Shown here: in pieces, positions 41,899 to 51,104 of the stretch
Numbering within the stretch: the first letter of the stretch is position 1
Layout of the letters: each line of letters starts with the position of its first letter
NCBI RefSeq assembly: GCF_017312725.1
Contig: NZ_BOPO01000045.1
Location: 62,001 to 126,000, forward strand
Length of the DNA: 64,000 nucleotides
Source: Actinocatenispora comari
GTDB lineage: Bacteria > Actinomycetota > Actinomycetes > Mycobacteriales > Micromonosporaceae
Direction of reading: 5' to 3'
Translations under genes and position numbers: made by a program
The notes under the pieces: model-generated
Database searches by the model: none
What the model saw: only the letters and a program-made list of their open reading frames with translations
Told to the model about the DNA's origin: nothing

Positions 41899-42870
41899 AT
41901 GCTGGTGGACTGGCCACTGGAACGGCTCCGGGACTACCGCCCGGAGCGCACCGAACCCGCCGACTTCGACGAGTTCTGGGCGGGCACCCTCAAGCAGGCC
42001 AGGGCGAAGGCGAGCCCGGCCACGTACGCCCGCCACGACGCGGCGCTCGCCACCGTCGAGGTGTTCGACCTGACGTTCTCCGGTTTCGACGGGCAGCCGG
42101 TCCGCGGCTGGTTCCTGCTGCCGGCCGGGGTCGAGGGCTCGCTGCCGTGCGTGGTGGAGTACATCGGCTACAACGGCGGTCGCGGCCTCGCGCACGAGCG
42201 GCTGGACTGGTCGGCCGCCGGGTACGCGCACCTGATCATGGACACCCGTGGCCAGGGCTCGAACGGCTCGACCGTCGGCGCCACCCCGGATCCGGACCCG
42301 GTCGGCCTGGCCAACACGCCGGGCTTCATGACCCGCGGCATCACCGACCCGGACAGCTACTACTACCGCCGGGTGTTCACCGACGCGGTCCGCGCGGTCG
42401 AGGTCGCGCGCGAGCACCCGCGGGTCGACCCGGACCGGGTGATGGTCGCCGGCGCCAGCCAGGGCGGCGGCATCACCATCGCGGTCGCCGGCCTCGTCGA
42501 CGGGCTGTACGCGGCCATGCCGGACGTGCCGTTCCTGTGCCACTACCGGCGCGCCACCGAGATCACCGACAAGAACCCGTACCACGAGATCACCCAGTAC
42601 TGCCGGACCCACCGGGACCAGACGGAGCAGGTCTTCGCCTCGCTGGCGTACTTCGACGGGGTCAACTTCGCCGCCCGGGCGAGCGCCCCGGCGCTGTTCT
42701 CGGTGGCGCTGATGGACGCGATCTGCCCGCCGTCGACCGTGTTCGCCGCCTACAACCACTACGCGGGAGCGAACCGGGACATCCGGGTCTGGCCGTACAA
42801 CGAGCACGAGGGCGGCGCGGCGTTCCAGCGCGCGGAACAGTTGCGTTACGTTCGCGACCTGCTGCACTGA
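41899..42870 (+). CDS. CE7-type acetyl esterase (acetyl xylan esterase/cephalosporin-C deacetylase)
   Basis: The ATG at 41899 after GAGAGG gives 323 residues with no signal peptide, as usual for cytoplasmic CE7 esterases. The alpha/beta hydrolase core shows YIGYNGGRG, DTRGQGSNGS, the nucleophile elbow GASQGGGITIAV, and the catalytic Asp and His in LMDAICPPSTVF and NEHEGGAAFQ. CE7 enzymes deacetylate short xylooligosaccharides, antibiotics and other acetylated sugars. It stands alone between divergent and co-directional neighbours. Confidence 0.93.
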   Translation: MLVDWPLERLRDYRPERTEPADFDEFWAGTLKQARAKASPATYARHDAALATVEVFDLTFSGFDGQPVRGWFLLPAGVEGSLPCVVEYIGYNGGRGLAHERLDWSAAGYAHLIMDTRGQGSNGSTVGATPDPDPVGLANTPGFMTRGITDPDSYYYRRVFTDAVRAVEVAREHPRVDPDRVMVAGASQGGGITIAVAGLVDGLYAAMPDVPFLCHYRRATEITDKNPYHEITQYCRTHRDQTEQVFASLAYFDGVNFAARASAPALFSVALMDAICPPSTVFAAYNHYAGANRDIRVWPYNEHEGGAAFQRAEQLRYVRDLLH

Positions 42871-42946
42871 CCGTCCGCCGATCGTGGCATGGTGCTGGTC
42901 ATGATCCAATCCAGCACGCTGCCGACCGGTTCCCGCGGGGGCCGGG

Positions 42947-45019
42947 ATGAGTGACGACATCCTCCGCGAGCTGGCCCGTACCGGTCGATTCCGGTACGGG
43001 CTGCCGCGCGACGTGACCGTCTCGCCGGACGGCGACCGGGTGCTGTTCCTGCGGGCCGCGTCCGGCCACGACGCGACCACCTCGCTCTGGCAGCTGGACG
43101 TGGCGACCGGGGCGGAGACGCTGCTCGCCGACGGGGCCGCGCTGACCGGCGGCGAGCTGTCCGCGGCCGAACGGGCCCGGCGGGAACGCAGCCGGGAGAG
43201 CGCCGCCGGCATCGTCGGCTACGCCACCGACCGGGCCGTCGACCGCGCCGTGTTCACCGTGGACGGCCAGCTGTGGTTGCTGACCAACGGCACCCCGGTA
43301 CGGCTGCCCGCCACCGGTTCGGTGATCGACCCGCGGATCAACCCGGCCGGCGCGCACATCTCGTACGTCTCCGCCGGCGCGCTGCGGGTCATCGGCGCCG
43401 ACGGTACCGACGACCGGGTGCTCGCCGAGCCCGAGACGCCGGACGTGACGTACGGGCTGGCCGAGCACGTCGCCGCCGAGTCGATGCACCGCCACCGCGG
43501 CCACTGGTGGTCGCCCGACTCGTCCCGGCTGCTGGTGGCGCGGGTGGACGACGCGCCGGTGGCGACCTGGTACCTGACCGACCCGGCCGACCCGGCCCGG
43601 CCGCCGGCCGCGGTGCGCTACCCGGCCGCCGGTACCGACAACGCGATCGTCACGCTGTGGCTGATCGACCCGGACGACGGCAGCCGCACCGAGGTGGTCT
43701 GGGACCGGGAGGGCTTCGAGTACCTCGCCGAGGTCGACTGGTCCGGCCCACTGACGATCCTGGTACAGAGCCGGGACCAGCGCGACGTGCACGTGCTCGC
43801 GGTGGACGAGAAGACCGGTGCCACCTCGCTGCTGCACGCCGACCACCACGACGACTGGTGGGAACTGGTACCGGGGTTGCCGGCGCGCACCGCGTCCGGC
43901 GCGCTGGTCTGGTCGGCCGACGACGGGGACACCCGCCGGCTGCTGGTGGACGGCGCCGCGGTGACCCCGCCCGGCCTGCAACTGCGCGCGGTGTCCGGAG
44001 TGGACGGTGACGCGGTGCTGTTCACCGCCGGTACCGAGCCGACCGAGGTGCACGTCTGGCGCTGGTCGCCGGACACCGGCCCGGTCCGGTTGTCCGCCGG
44101 CGCCGGCGTGCACCAGGGCGTCGCCGCCGGCGGTACGACCGTGCTGACCTCGCGTTCACTGGAGTACTCCGGTGCCCGGACCACCGTGCACCGCGACGGC
44201 GCGGTCACCTCGATCGTGTCGCACGCCGCCACCCCGACGCTGACCCCGCGGGTCCGGCTGTACGAGCTGGGTGAGCGCGGGCTGCGTTCCGCCCTGCTGC
44301 TGCCGTCCTGGTACCGGCCGGGGCCGACCGACACGCTGCCGGTGCTGCTCGACCCGTACGGTGGGCCGCACGGGCAGATGGTGCTGCACGCCCGCGACAT
44401 GTACCTGATGTCCCAGTGGTTCGCCGACCAGGGCTATGCGGTGCTGGTCACCGACGGCCGCGGCACCCCGGGTCGTGGCCCGGTGTGGGAGCACTCGATC
44501 CGCGGCGACAAGCTGACGTACGCGCTGACCGACCAGATCGACGCGCTGCGCGCCGCGGCCGAGCTGCACCCGGAGCTGGACCTGTCCCGGGTCGGCATCC
44601 GCGGCTGGTCGTACGGCGGTTACCTCGCCGCGGCGGCCGTGCTGCGCCGGCCGGACGTGTTCCACGCCGCGGTCGCCGGCGCCCCGGTCACCGACCCGAC
44701 GCTGTACGACACCCACTGGCAGGAGCGGTACCTGGGCCATCCGGCCGAGGCGCCCGAGGTGTACCGGCGCAACTCGCTGATCCCGGACGCGAGCGCGCTG
44801 ACCCGGCCGTTGCTGTTGATGCACGGGATGGTCGACGACAACGTGGTGGTGGCGCACACGCTGCGGCTGTCCGGTGCGCTGCTCGCGGCCGGCCGGCCGC
44901 ACGAGGTGCTGCCGCTCACCGGCGTCACCCACATGGCCGGCCAGGAGGACGTCGCCGCCAACCTGCCCCGGCTGGAGCTGGCGTTCCTGAACCGCACCCT
45001 GCACCCGACCCGCCCCTGA
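42947..45019 (+). CDS. S9 family (prolyl oligopeptidase/DPP IV-type) serine peptidase
   Basis: A 690-residue peptidase. The N-terminal half is a beta-propeller (YGLPRDVTVSPDGDRVLFLRAASG, later LWLIDPDDGSRTEVVWDREGF). The C-terminal alpha/beta hydrolase has GIRGWSYGGYLAAAA (nucleophile), GMVDDNVVVAHT (Asp) and LTGVTHMAG (His), and the block YEHS/GRGTPGRGPVWEHSIRGDK typical of DPP IV-like enzymes. No signal peptide is seen, so it should act in the cytoplasm on short peptides. It converges on the sigma factor gene across a bidirectional terminator. Confidence 0.93.
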   Translation: MSDDILRELARTGRFRYGLPRDVTVSPDGDRVLFLRAASGHDATTSLWQLDVATGAETLLADGAALTGGELSAAERARRERSRESAAGIVGYATDRAVDRAVFTVDGQLWLLTNGTPVRLPATGSVIDPRINPAGAHISYVSAGALRVIGADGTDDRVLAEPETPDVTYGLAEHVAAESMHRHRGHWWSPDSSRLLVARVDDAPVATWYLTDPADPARPPAAVRYPAAGTDNAIVTLWLIDPDDGSRTEVVWDREGFEYLAEVDWSGPLTILVQSRDQRDVHVLAVDEKTGATSLLHADHHDDWWELVPGLPARTASGALVWSADDGDTRRLLVDGAAVTPPGLQLRAVSGVDGDAVLFTAGTEPTEVHVWRWSPDTGPVRLSAGAGVHQGVAAGGTTVLTSRSLEYSGARTTVHRDGAVTSIVSHAATPTLTPRVRLYELGERGLRSALLLPSWYRPGPTDTLPVLLDPYGGPHGQMVLHARDMYLMSQWFADQGYAVLVTDGRGTPGRGPVWEHSIRGDKLTYALTDQIDALRAAAELHPELDLSRVGIRGWSYGGYLAAAAVLRRPDVFHAAVAGAPVTDPTLYDTHWQERYLGHPAEAPEVYRRNSLIPDASALTRPLLLMHGMVDDNVVVAHTLRLSGALLAAGRPHEVLPLTGVTHMAGQEDVAANLPRLELAFLNRTLHPTRP

Positions 45020-45068
45020 CCCGGCGCCGTCCGAGGCCGACCCGCCCCCCCGACCGGTCGGCACCGAC

Positions 45069-45118
45069 CCGGTTCGTCCCGGCTCCGGCTCCCCCGCGGC
45101 CGGTCCGGGACGAACCGG
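45069..45118. terminator. bidirectional terminator between S9 peptidase and sigma factor
   Basis: A perfect 14-bp inverted repeat: CCGGTTCGTCCCGG (45069-45082) and CCGGGACGAACCGG (45105-45118). It lies between two convergent genes and can serve both. Confidence 0.85.
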
Positions 45119-45119
45119 A

Positions 45120-46112
45120 TCAGTTCACGTAGTCGCGCAGCGCGCTGACGTTGTCCGGGCGGCGCAGCTTGAGCAGCGTCATCTTCTCGATCTGCCGGAT
45201 CCGCTCCCGGGACAGGCCGAACTCGCGGCCGACCTCGTCCAGGGTCCGCTGCCGGTCGTCGTCCAGCCCGTACCGCAGCCGGATGACCGCCCGCTCCCGC
45301 TCGGTCAGGGTGGACAGCACGCCCTCCAGCGCGTGCTTGAGGAACCCGTACGAGACGGTGTCGTCGTTGTCGTGGTGCGGCTGGACGAAATCGCCGAGCG
45401 AGCTCTCGCCGTCCTCGCCGACGCCCTGGTCCAGGCTGACCGGGTCGCGGTCGTAGCTGATCAGCTCCAGCACGTCGGTCGGCGGTACGCCCATCGCCTC
45501 GGCGATCTCCAGGTGGCTGGGCTCCCGGCCGAGGGCGAGCGCCAGTTCGCGCCGGGCCCGCACCATCTTGTTCACCTGCTCGACCATGTGCACGGGCAGC
45601 CGGATGGTGCGGGACTGCTCGGCCATCGCGCGGGTGACCGCCTGCCGGATCCACCAGGTCGCGTAGGTGGAGAACTTGTAGCCCTTGGCGAAGTCGAACT
45701 TCTCCACCGCCCGGACCAGCCCCAGGTTGCCCTCCTGGATCAGGTCGAGGAACCCGATGCCGCGGTTGGTGTAGCGCTTGGCGATCGACACCACCAGCCG
45801 CAGGTTGGCCTCCAGCAACCGGTTGCGCGCCGCGACGCCCTCGGTGACGATCCGGGACAGCTCGTCGCGCAGCGAGTCCGGGTCCGCCTGGTACGCGGCG
45901 GCCAGCGGACCCTCGGTGGCCCGACCGTGCAGGATCTCGGTCGCGTACAGGCCGGCCTCGACCCGCTTGGCGAGGGTGACCTCGTCGGCGGCGGTCAGCA
46001 GCCGGACGCGGCCGATCGCGTTCAGGTAGGTACGCACCAGGTCCGCCGAGTTCGCTCGATCGTCGGTGTCGGTCCGCGTCGTCAGGTATTCCTCGCTCAG
46101 TGGAAGGGCCAC
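45120..46112 (-). CDS. RNA polymerase sigma-70 factor, group 2 (HrdB/SigB-like)
   Basis: A GTG at 46112 preceded by GGGAGG gives 330 residues. Region 1.2 (SADLVRTYLNAIGRVRLLTAADEVTLAKRVEAG) is followed by region 2 (RLVVSIAKRYTNRGIGFLDLIQEGNLGLVRAVEKFDFAKGYKFSTYATWWIRQAVTRAM), region 3 and region 4 (LTERERAVIRLRYGLDDDRQRTLDEVGREFGLSRERIRQIE). The length and the lack of region 1.1 place it in group 2, like mycobacterial SigB or streptomycete HrdA/D, not the primary HrdB. It directs RNA polymerase to housekeeping-type promoters under stress or in stationary phase. It is monocistronic. Confidence 0.93.
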   Translation of the reverse strand: MALPLSEEYLTTRTDTDDRANSADLVRTYLNAIGRVRLLTAADEVTLAKRVEAGLYATEILHGRATEGPLAAAYQADPDSLRDELSRIVTEGVAARNRLLEANLRLVVSIAKRYTNRGIGFLDLIQEGNLGLVRAVEKFDFAKGYKFSTYATWWIRQAVTRAMAEQSRTIRLPVHMVEQVNKMVRARRELALALGREPSHLEIAEAMGVPPTDVLELISYDRDPVSLDQGVGEDGESSLGDFVQPHHDNDDTVSYGFLKHALEGVLSTLTERERAVIRLRYGLDDDRQRTLDEVGREFGLSRERIRQIEKMTLLKLRRPDNVSALRDYVN

Positions 46113-46627
46113 TGTCTTCCGCCTCCCGTGCCGGGCGCTGGGCGCCTGAGTGCTTGTCGATGCCGGCTCGGCGCGTCGGTCGCCCGCGCCGTCCCGTGAC
46201 GCTGATTCCACCGGGGGAGAGGCCCTGACGGGGCGCTGCGGGAGGCAGGTGGCACGAATCCGGGAACTGGCCGGCGGCGCGCGGGATCCGTTGGCACGAA
46301 TGGGGGAGTCGGGGCCGCGCCCCCCGGCCGAACGACGGTGCGTGTCCGCGTCGTCACAGCCGATGGGCAACTGCCGATCGTGGCACACGATCGTTACGAT
46401 GTGGACCGCGGTGCAACCGGACCGCAACGCCGATGCGTTCTGCAGGTGTGGCGGCCGACGGCCGCCGGCGCACCATCCGATGTCGGACTTCGCCGGCATA
46501 CACCGGGATCCGATGACCGGTCCCGAATCGCGGATGGCGCGGGGAGTCGACGGGGGAGTGGACGTCCCGCACCGGGACACGCAGGGCAGAGCACTGGTCG
46601 ACGACGGCCAGAGACAGGGGAGGCGGC
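46113..46627. other. 515-bp divergent intergenic region
   Basis: Between the sigma factor (minus) and the L,D-transpeptidase (plus). A perfect 8-bp inverted repeat, CGATCGTG-GCA-CACGATCG (46375-46393), sits in the AT-richest part next to GTTACGAT. It may be an operator for one of the two. I see no RNA gene. Confidence 0.5.
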
Positions 46628-47881
46628 ATGCCACGTCACTCGTGGCGCGGCCGAGCCAGGATCGTCACGGCGCTGATGGCCACCGGCCTCGCGGCGACGA
46701 TGCTGGCCGGTTGCAACGGCGGCGACGACAAGGCGTCGGCGGGCAAGAAGGACGACGGGCTCGGCGGTGGCAAGCCGGTGCCGGCGGCGACCGTGGCGAT
46801 CACACCGACCACCGGCAGCGGCAAGGTGTCGCCCGGCGATCCGGTGGTGGTGAAGGCGACCGGCGGCACGCTCTCCGCGGTGTCGCTGACCAACGCCGCC
46901 GGCAAGCAGGTGTCCGGCACGCTGTCCGGGGACAAGAAGACGTGGACCTCCAGCGAGAAGCTGGGGTACGACAAGAAGTACGCGGTGACCGCGACCGCGA
47001 CCAACCCGGACGGCAAGAAGGCCGCCGCCAAGAGCTCGTTCACCACCGTCAAGCCGGGCAACTTCACCCTGCCGTACCTGCAGAACGGCAACGGGAAGAC
47101 CTACGGCGTCGGTGAGCCGATCATGGTGCACTTCGACGAGAAGATCCCGGACAAGGCGGCCGCGGAGAAGGCGCTGAAGGTCACCACCAGCCCGGCGATC
47201 GAGGGTTCCTGGAGCTGGATCAACGACCAGGACGTGCACTGGCGGCCGAAGACCGAGGCCGGGAAGTACTGGCCGGCCGGGACCAAGGTGACCCTGCACG
47301 CCGACGTGTACGGCGTGAACATGGGCAAGGGCCTGTGGGGCCAGGAGGACCGCAAGACCTCGTTCACCATCGGCGACCAGATCATCGCCAAGGCGTCGAA
47401 CAAGTCGCTGCACATGAAGGTCTACAAGAACGGCAGCATGATCCGCGACATGCCGTTCAGCGGCGGCAAGGGCGGCTACATCCAGGACAAGTACGGCAAC
47501 AACGTCTCGCTGTGGACCCCCAGCGGGACGATGGTGGTGATGGACACCGAGCGCAAGGTGCACATGACCTCGTCGAGCTGGGGCATCGCCAAGAACAACC
47601 CGCAGGCGTACGACCTGTGGGTCGACTACGGCACCCGGCTCACCGGTGACGGCATCTACCTGCACGCGGCGCCGTGGAACGTGGGGCTGCACGGCGTGCG
47701 GAACGATTCGCACGGCTGCTTCAACCTCAGTGACGCCGACGCCGAGTGGGCGTACTCGCACCTGCGGCCGGGCGACATCGTGATCATGAGCGGTACGCCG
47801 GACAAGGTGACGCTGACCCGGGGCTACGGCGACTGGAACGTCAGCTGGGACCAGTGGGTGAAGGGCTCCGCGCTGAACTGA
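46628..47881 (+). CDS. L,D-transpeptidase lipoprotein (YkuD with Ig-like domains)
   Basis: A 417-residue lipoprotein with signal and lipobox MLAGC at residues about 14-29. Two Ig-like beta domains follow (about 50-255), then the YkuD domain with WTPSGTMVVMDTERKVHM and the catalytic block HGVRNDSHGCFNLSDADAEW (HGC). L,D-transpeptidases make 3-3 cross-links in peptidoglycan outside the membrane; this Ig-Ig-YkuD design matches mycobacterial LdtMt2-type enzymes. An AGGGGAGG site lies a few bases before the ATG. It is followed by a strong terminator. Confidence 0.94.
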   Translation: MPRHSWRGRARIVTALMATGLAATMLAGCNGGDDKASAGKKDDGLGGGKPVPAATVAITPTTGSGKVSPGDPVVVKATGGTLSAVSLTNAAGKQVSGTLSGDKKTWTSSEKLGYDKKYAVTATATNPDGKKAAAKSSFTTVKPGNFTLPYLQNGNGKTYGVGEPIMVHFDEKIPDKAAAEKALKVTTSPAIEGSWSWINDQDVHWRPKTEAGKYWPAGTKVTLHADVYGVNMGKGLWGQEDRKTSFTIGDQIIAKASNKSLHMKVYKNGSMIRDMPFSGGKGGYIQDKYGNNVSLWTPSGTMVVMDTERKVHMTSSSWGIAKNNPQAYDLWVDYGTRLTGDGIYLHAAPWNVGLHGVRNDSHGCFNLSDADAEWAYSHLRPGDIVIMSGTPDKVTLTRGYGDWNVSWDQWVKGSALN

Positions 47882-47897
47882 CGCGCCCGCGCCCGGC

Positions 47898-47932
47898 AGT
47901 GGCCGCCGCCCGAGTTCCGGGTGGCGGCCACT
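47898..47932 (+). terminator. terminator of the L,D-transpeptidase gene
   Basis: A 15-bp stem (47898-47912 and 47918-47932) with one G-U pair and a 5-nt loop, starting 17 bases after the stop codon. No T-tract follows. Confidence 0.85.
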
Positions 47933-48041
47933 CGCGCGTCCGGGCGATCCTCGGTCGCCGTTCTGGGCGATTGCCGTGGTTCGTCGGTACCGGCCCGAAT
48001 TCGAACCGTCCGGACAGAGGGGAGAAAACTTCTCCCAAGGT

Positions 48042-48071
48042 AGTGATGGTGATCACAGGCGGCGATATGAT
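48042..48071 (+). promoter_or_regulatory. CRP/Crp-like site and -10 element before acetate transporter
   Basis: AGTGA-TGGTGA-TCACA (48042-48057) differs from the CRP consensus TGTGA-N6-TCACA at one base. TATGAT (48066-48071) fits a -10 element and would put transcription start near 48078, with the site over the -35 region. This suggests cAMP-receptor control, perhaps repression. Confidence 0.5.
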
Positions 48072-48119
48072 CTTCGTGGGATGGGCGTCTGTCCACCCCC
48101 TTCAACGAGGGGAGCCGTC

Positions 48120-48716
48120 ATGCCCACTGAGAATGAGTCCGGAGGGTCCAGGATCGCCGATCCCGGCCCGCTCGGACTTGCCGCCTTTGCGCTGACCACG
48201 TTCCTGCTGTCGGCGAAGAACGCCGGCTGGACCCACGGCACCGACGCGTGGCTCGGCTACGCACTCGCCTACGGCGGGTTCGTCCAACTGCTCGCCGGGA
48301 TGTGGGAGTTCCGCAACCGCAACGTGTTCGGTGCCACCGCCTTCGGTACGTACGGCGGGTTCTGGATCGGCCTCGGTCTCTACGTCAAGCTCGTCGCTCC
48401 CGAGGCCAATGCGTCGCAGCTGGCGAACGACCAGGGGTGGATCCTGCTCGCGTTCGCGATCTTCAACGCGTACATGCTGATCGCCAGCCTGGCCACCAAC
48501 AAGGCGCTGTTCGCGGTCTTCCTGACCCTGCAGGCCACCGAGATCCTGCTGTTCGTCGGGCTGTTCGCCGGCAACGACTCGATCGTCAAGATCGGCGGCT
48601 ACGTCGGCGTGCTGACCGCACTGGTCGCCTGGTACACCTCGTTTGCCGGGGTGCTCAACACGGTGTCGGGCCGTGACGTGCTGAAGATCGGCTCGCCGAT
48701 GCTGCGCAAGTCGTAG
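48120..48716 (+). CDS. acetate uptake transporter (GPR1/FUN34/YaaH, SatP-like)
   Basis: A 198-residue membrane protein with six TM helices. The family start motif is present as ADPGPLGLAAFALTTFLLS (NPxPLGL type). Other signatures are AYGGFVQLLAGMWEFRNRNVFGATAFGTYGGFWIG, ILLAFAIFNAYMLIAS and GVLTALVAWYTSFAGVLN. Members carry acetate or succinate, often with protons. A GGGGAG site precedes the ATG at 48120, and a CRP-like site lies upstream, which fits carbon-source control. The gene is alone and has its own terminator. Confidence 0.93.
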   Translation: MPTENESGGSRIADPGPLGLAAFALTTFLLSAKNAGWTHGTDAWLGYALAYGGFVQLLAGMWEFRNRNVFGATAFGTYGGFWIGLGLYVKLVAPEANASQLANDQGWILLAFAIFNAYMLIASLATNKALFAVFLTLQATEILLFVGLFAGNDSIVKIGGYVGVLTALVAWYTSFAGVLNTVSGRDVLKIGSPMLRKS

Positions 48717-48730
48717 CGGAGCACGTCGGG

Positions 48731-48757
48731 CGGGCGGCCGGTGCCACCGGCCGCCCG
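48731..48757. terminator. terminator between acetate transporter and FetB-like gene
   Basis: A perfect 12-bp inverted repeat (48731-48742 and 48746-48757) with a 3-nt loop, between convergent genes; it can serve both. Confidence 0.88.
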
Positions 48758-48771
48758 CTTGCCGCGCCGGC

Positions 48772-49578
48772 TCAGTACGTGCGCGGGGTCTCCGGTCGGC
48801 GCAGCTTTCCCGCCGCCACCAGTTCCACCGCGACCAGCACCGCGATGCACTCCACCGCGAGCAACGCCACCAGTACCAGCAGCTGGGCGGCGCCGGCCGC
48901 GACCGGGCTGGCGCCGCCGAGCAGCACCCCGACGAACGCGCCGGGCAGCGTCACCAGCCCGACCGTCCGGGTCTGGTCCAGCGCCGGGACCAGCGCCTGC
49001 GCCGCGGACGGCCGACACACCTCCAGCGCGGCGTCGCGCCGGGTGAGCCCGAGCGCCAGCGCCGCCTCGTACTCGCCGCGGCGGGTGGCCAGCTCGTCCA
49101 GCGCGCGGCGACCGGACAGCGAGGTCGCCGTCATCGCACCGCCGATCAGGATGCCCGCCACCGGGACCACCGAGATGCCCTTCAGCGGTACCAGGCCGGA
49201 GCCGAGCACGATCGCGAGCGCCGGCAGCAGCCCGGACGCGATGGGCAGCGCCGCCCACAGCCCGCTGCGTACCGCCCGGCTCGGCCCGCGACCGCCGGCC
49301 GGCCCGCGCACCGAGTCCCGGCTGATGCGGCGGGCCGAGGTGACCGTGGCGATGCCGTACATCAGCGCCACGAACGCGGCGGTCAGCCACAGCGAGCGCA
49401 GGACCGCGGCGATCACCAGCGACACCACGCCGAGCTGGATCGCGGCCCGCACCGACGCGGTGAGTACCCGGCGGGCGACGCCGAGCCGACCCAGCGCGGC
49501 GACCGCGGCGGCGAGCAGGGCCAGCCCGGCGAGTACCGCACCGAGCAGCGGGGTGACCGGGATCGTGTTGCCGTTCAT
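48772..49578 (-). CDS. FetB-like ABC transporter permease (UPF0014)
   Basis: A 268-residue protein with about seven TM helices and family motifs RAAIQLGVVSLVIAAVL, VALMYGIATVTSARR, RRGEYEAALALGLTRRDAALEV and GLVTLPGAFVGVLLGGASP. FetB and its ATPase FetA export iron or manganese in E. coli, and homologues in other bacteria act in metal or stress defence. The ATPase gene normally adjacent is not in this window, so the ATPase must be elsewhere, or this permease is orphan. Confidence 0.9.
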   Translation of the reverse strand: MNGNTIPVTPLLGAVLAGLALLAAAVAALGRLGVARRVLTASVRAAIQLGVVSLVIAAVLRSLWLTAAFVALMYGIATVTSARRISRDSVRGPAGGRGPSRAVRSGLWAALPIASGLLPALAIVLGSGLVPLKGISVVPVAGILIGGAMTATSLSGRRALDELATRRGEYEAALALGLTRRDAALEVCRPSAAQALVPALDQTRTVGLVTLPGAFVGVLLGGASPVAAGAAQLLVLVALLAVECIAVLVAVELVAAGKLRRPETPRTY

Positions 49579-49655
49579 GGGTCGATCTCACTCCGCCCGG
49601 CCGACGGTGTCGACACCGCACCCCGGTGACCGGCCCGACGTGCCAGGCTGGCGGG

Positions 49656-50069
49656 ATGACGCAGCCGGTGGTGGTGGTCGACGCGGCGAACGTGGTGGGC
49701 TCGGTGCCGGACGGCTGGTGGCGGGACCGGGCGGGCGCGGCGGCGCGGCTGCGGGACGCGCTGGTACCGCTGGCGGCGGCCGGCCTGGCCGCGGACGCCG
49801 AGGTGCCGGCCTGGGCGCGCGGCGGGCCGGTGCGGATGGTCCTGGTGGTGGAGGGCGCGGCGCGCCGGGTCGCGGCGGTACCGGGGGTCGAGGTGGTGTC
49901 CGCGCCGCGGTCCGGTGACGACGCGATCGTGGCCTTCGTCCGGGCCGAGCCGGCCGAGCACCGGCTGGTGGTGACCGCGGACCGGGAGCTGCGCGAACGG
50001 GTCCGGGCGCTCGGCGCCGCGGTGGCCGGACCGCGCGCGGTCTACCGCCCGCCGGGCCCGCGGTCCTGA
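49656..50069 (+). CDS. NYN/PIN-like domain protein
   Basis: A 137-residue protein beginning VVVVDAANVVGSVPDGWWRDRAGAAARLRDAL, then a beta strand with an acidic residue (MVLVVEGAARRV), SAPRSGDDAIVAFV and RLVVTADRELRERVRALG. The conserved Asp residues of the NYN/PIN nuclease fold are visible (VDAANV, SGDDAIV, TADREL). NYN domains cut RNA; close relatives in actinomycetes are uncharacterised. The start is ATG 49656. It is followed by the amidase gene on the same strand about 200 bp later. Confidence 0.8.
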   Translation: MTQPVVVVDAANVVGSVPDGWWRDRAGAAARLRDALVPLAAAGLAADAEVPAWARGGPVRMVLVVEGAARRVAAVPGVEVVSAPRSGDDAIVAFVRAEPAEHRLVVTADRELRERVRALGAAVAGPRAVYRPPGPRS

Positions 50070-50275
50070 CCGGCGGCACGGCCGGGCCGCGCGGTCTACC
50101 GGCGGCCGGGCTCGCGGTGCTGACGAGGGGCGGGGGCGGTGGTTCTCGTCGCCGGGGCTCCGACCCGGCCGGTCGGCGCCGGACCGTGGCGGTCGGCTGG
50201 CTGCGCGTGGCCGGCACCCCGGCCGTACACCCGGTCCGGTACGGTTCGCCCGTGACCGTCAGAGCTGTGCACCGA

Positions 50276-51091
50276 ATGGCGTCCGATCTGAAGCGGCTCG
50301 GCGGGGTGGTGGCCGTGGGCGCGGTGCTGGCGGCGGCGGGCTGCGGCGGCGGCAGCGGCGGCGGGCATGCGGCGGCCGCACCGGACCCGTCCGCGACCGC
50401 CGCCTCGACCCGGGCGCCGTCACCGTCGGCGCGGGAGGCGCTGGCCGGCCGGGTGATCGTGGTGGACGCCGGCCACAACGACGGCAACTTCGACCACACC
50501 CAGCAGATCGACCGGCTGGTGAACGCCGGCGGGTTCCGCAAGGCCTGCGACACCACCGGCACCGAGACCGACGCCGGGTACCACGAGGCGGCGTTCACGT
50601 TCGACGTGACGAAGCGGCTCACCACGCTGCTGCGGGCGGGCGGCGCGAAGGTGGTGCTGACCCGTACCGACGACCACAGCGTCGGCCCGTGCGTCGACGA
50701 GCGGGCCGACATCGGCAACAGGGCACACGCCGATGCGGCGCTGTCCATCCACGCCGATGGCGGCCCGACCGACGGGCACGGCTTCCACGTGATGTACCCG
50801 CCGTCGATGGCCGGCGGGAAGAAGGTGGCGGCGGCGTCCCACCGGCTCGCCGCCGCGATCCGGGACGGCTACCGGTCCGGCACCGGGCTGCCGACCGCGA
50901 ACTACATCGGTACCGACGGGCTCAACCGGCGCACCGACATGGCCGGGCTCAACCTGTCCACGGTGCCGAAGGTGCTGCTGGAGTGCGGGAACATGCGCAA
51001 CAGCGGGGACGCCGGCAAGCTGTCCTCGGCGAAGTTCCGGCAGCGCGTCGCGGTCGCCCTGGACGCCGCGATCCGCCACTACCTGTCCTGA
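50276..51091 (+). CDS. N-acetylmuramoyl-L-alanine amidase lipoprotein (Amidase_3)
   Basis: A zinc amidase of the AmiC type. The signal and lipobox VLAAAGC are at the start, then a Ser/Thr/Pro/Ala linker. The Amidase_3 fold begins VIVVDAGHNDGNFDH, with DERADIGNRAHADAALSIHADGG and VLLECGNMRNSGDAGKL, which contain zinc ligands His and Glu and the catalytic Glu. It cleaves the muramyl-alanine bond in peptidoglycan, outside the membrane. ATG 50276 or GTG 50252 may be the start; both leave a full signal peptide. Confidence 0.93.
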   Translation: MASDLKRLGGVVAVGAVLAAAGCGGGSGGGHAAAAPDPSATAASTRAPSPSAREALAGRVIVVDAGHNDGNFDHTQQIDRLVNAGGFRKACDTTGTETDAGYHEAAFTFDVTKRLTTLLRAGGAKVVLTRTDDHSVGPCVDERADIGNRAHADAALSIHADGGPTDGHGFHVMYPPSMAGGKKVAAASHRLAAAIRDGYRSGTGLPTANYIGTDGLNRRTDMAGLNLSTVPKVLLECGNMRNSGDAGKLSSAKFRQRVAVALDAAIRHYLS

Positions 51092-51104
51092 ACCGCGGCG
51101 TTCC

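Noticed and set aside
48001-48119. Riboswitch upstream of the acetate transporter
   Set aside because: The predicted 5' leader is only about 40 bases and shows no known aptamer; a CRP-like site explains regulation better.
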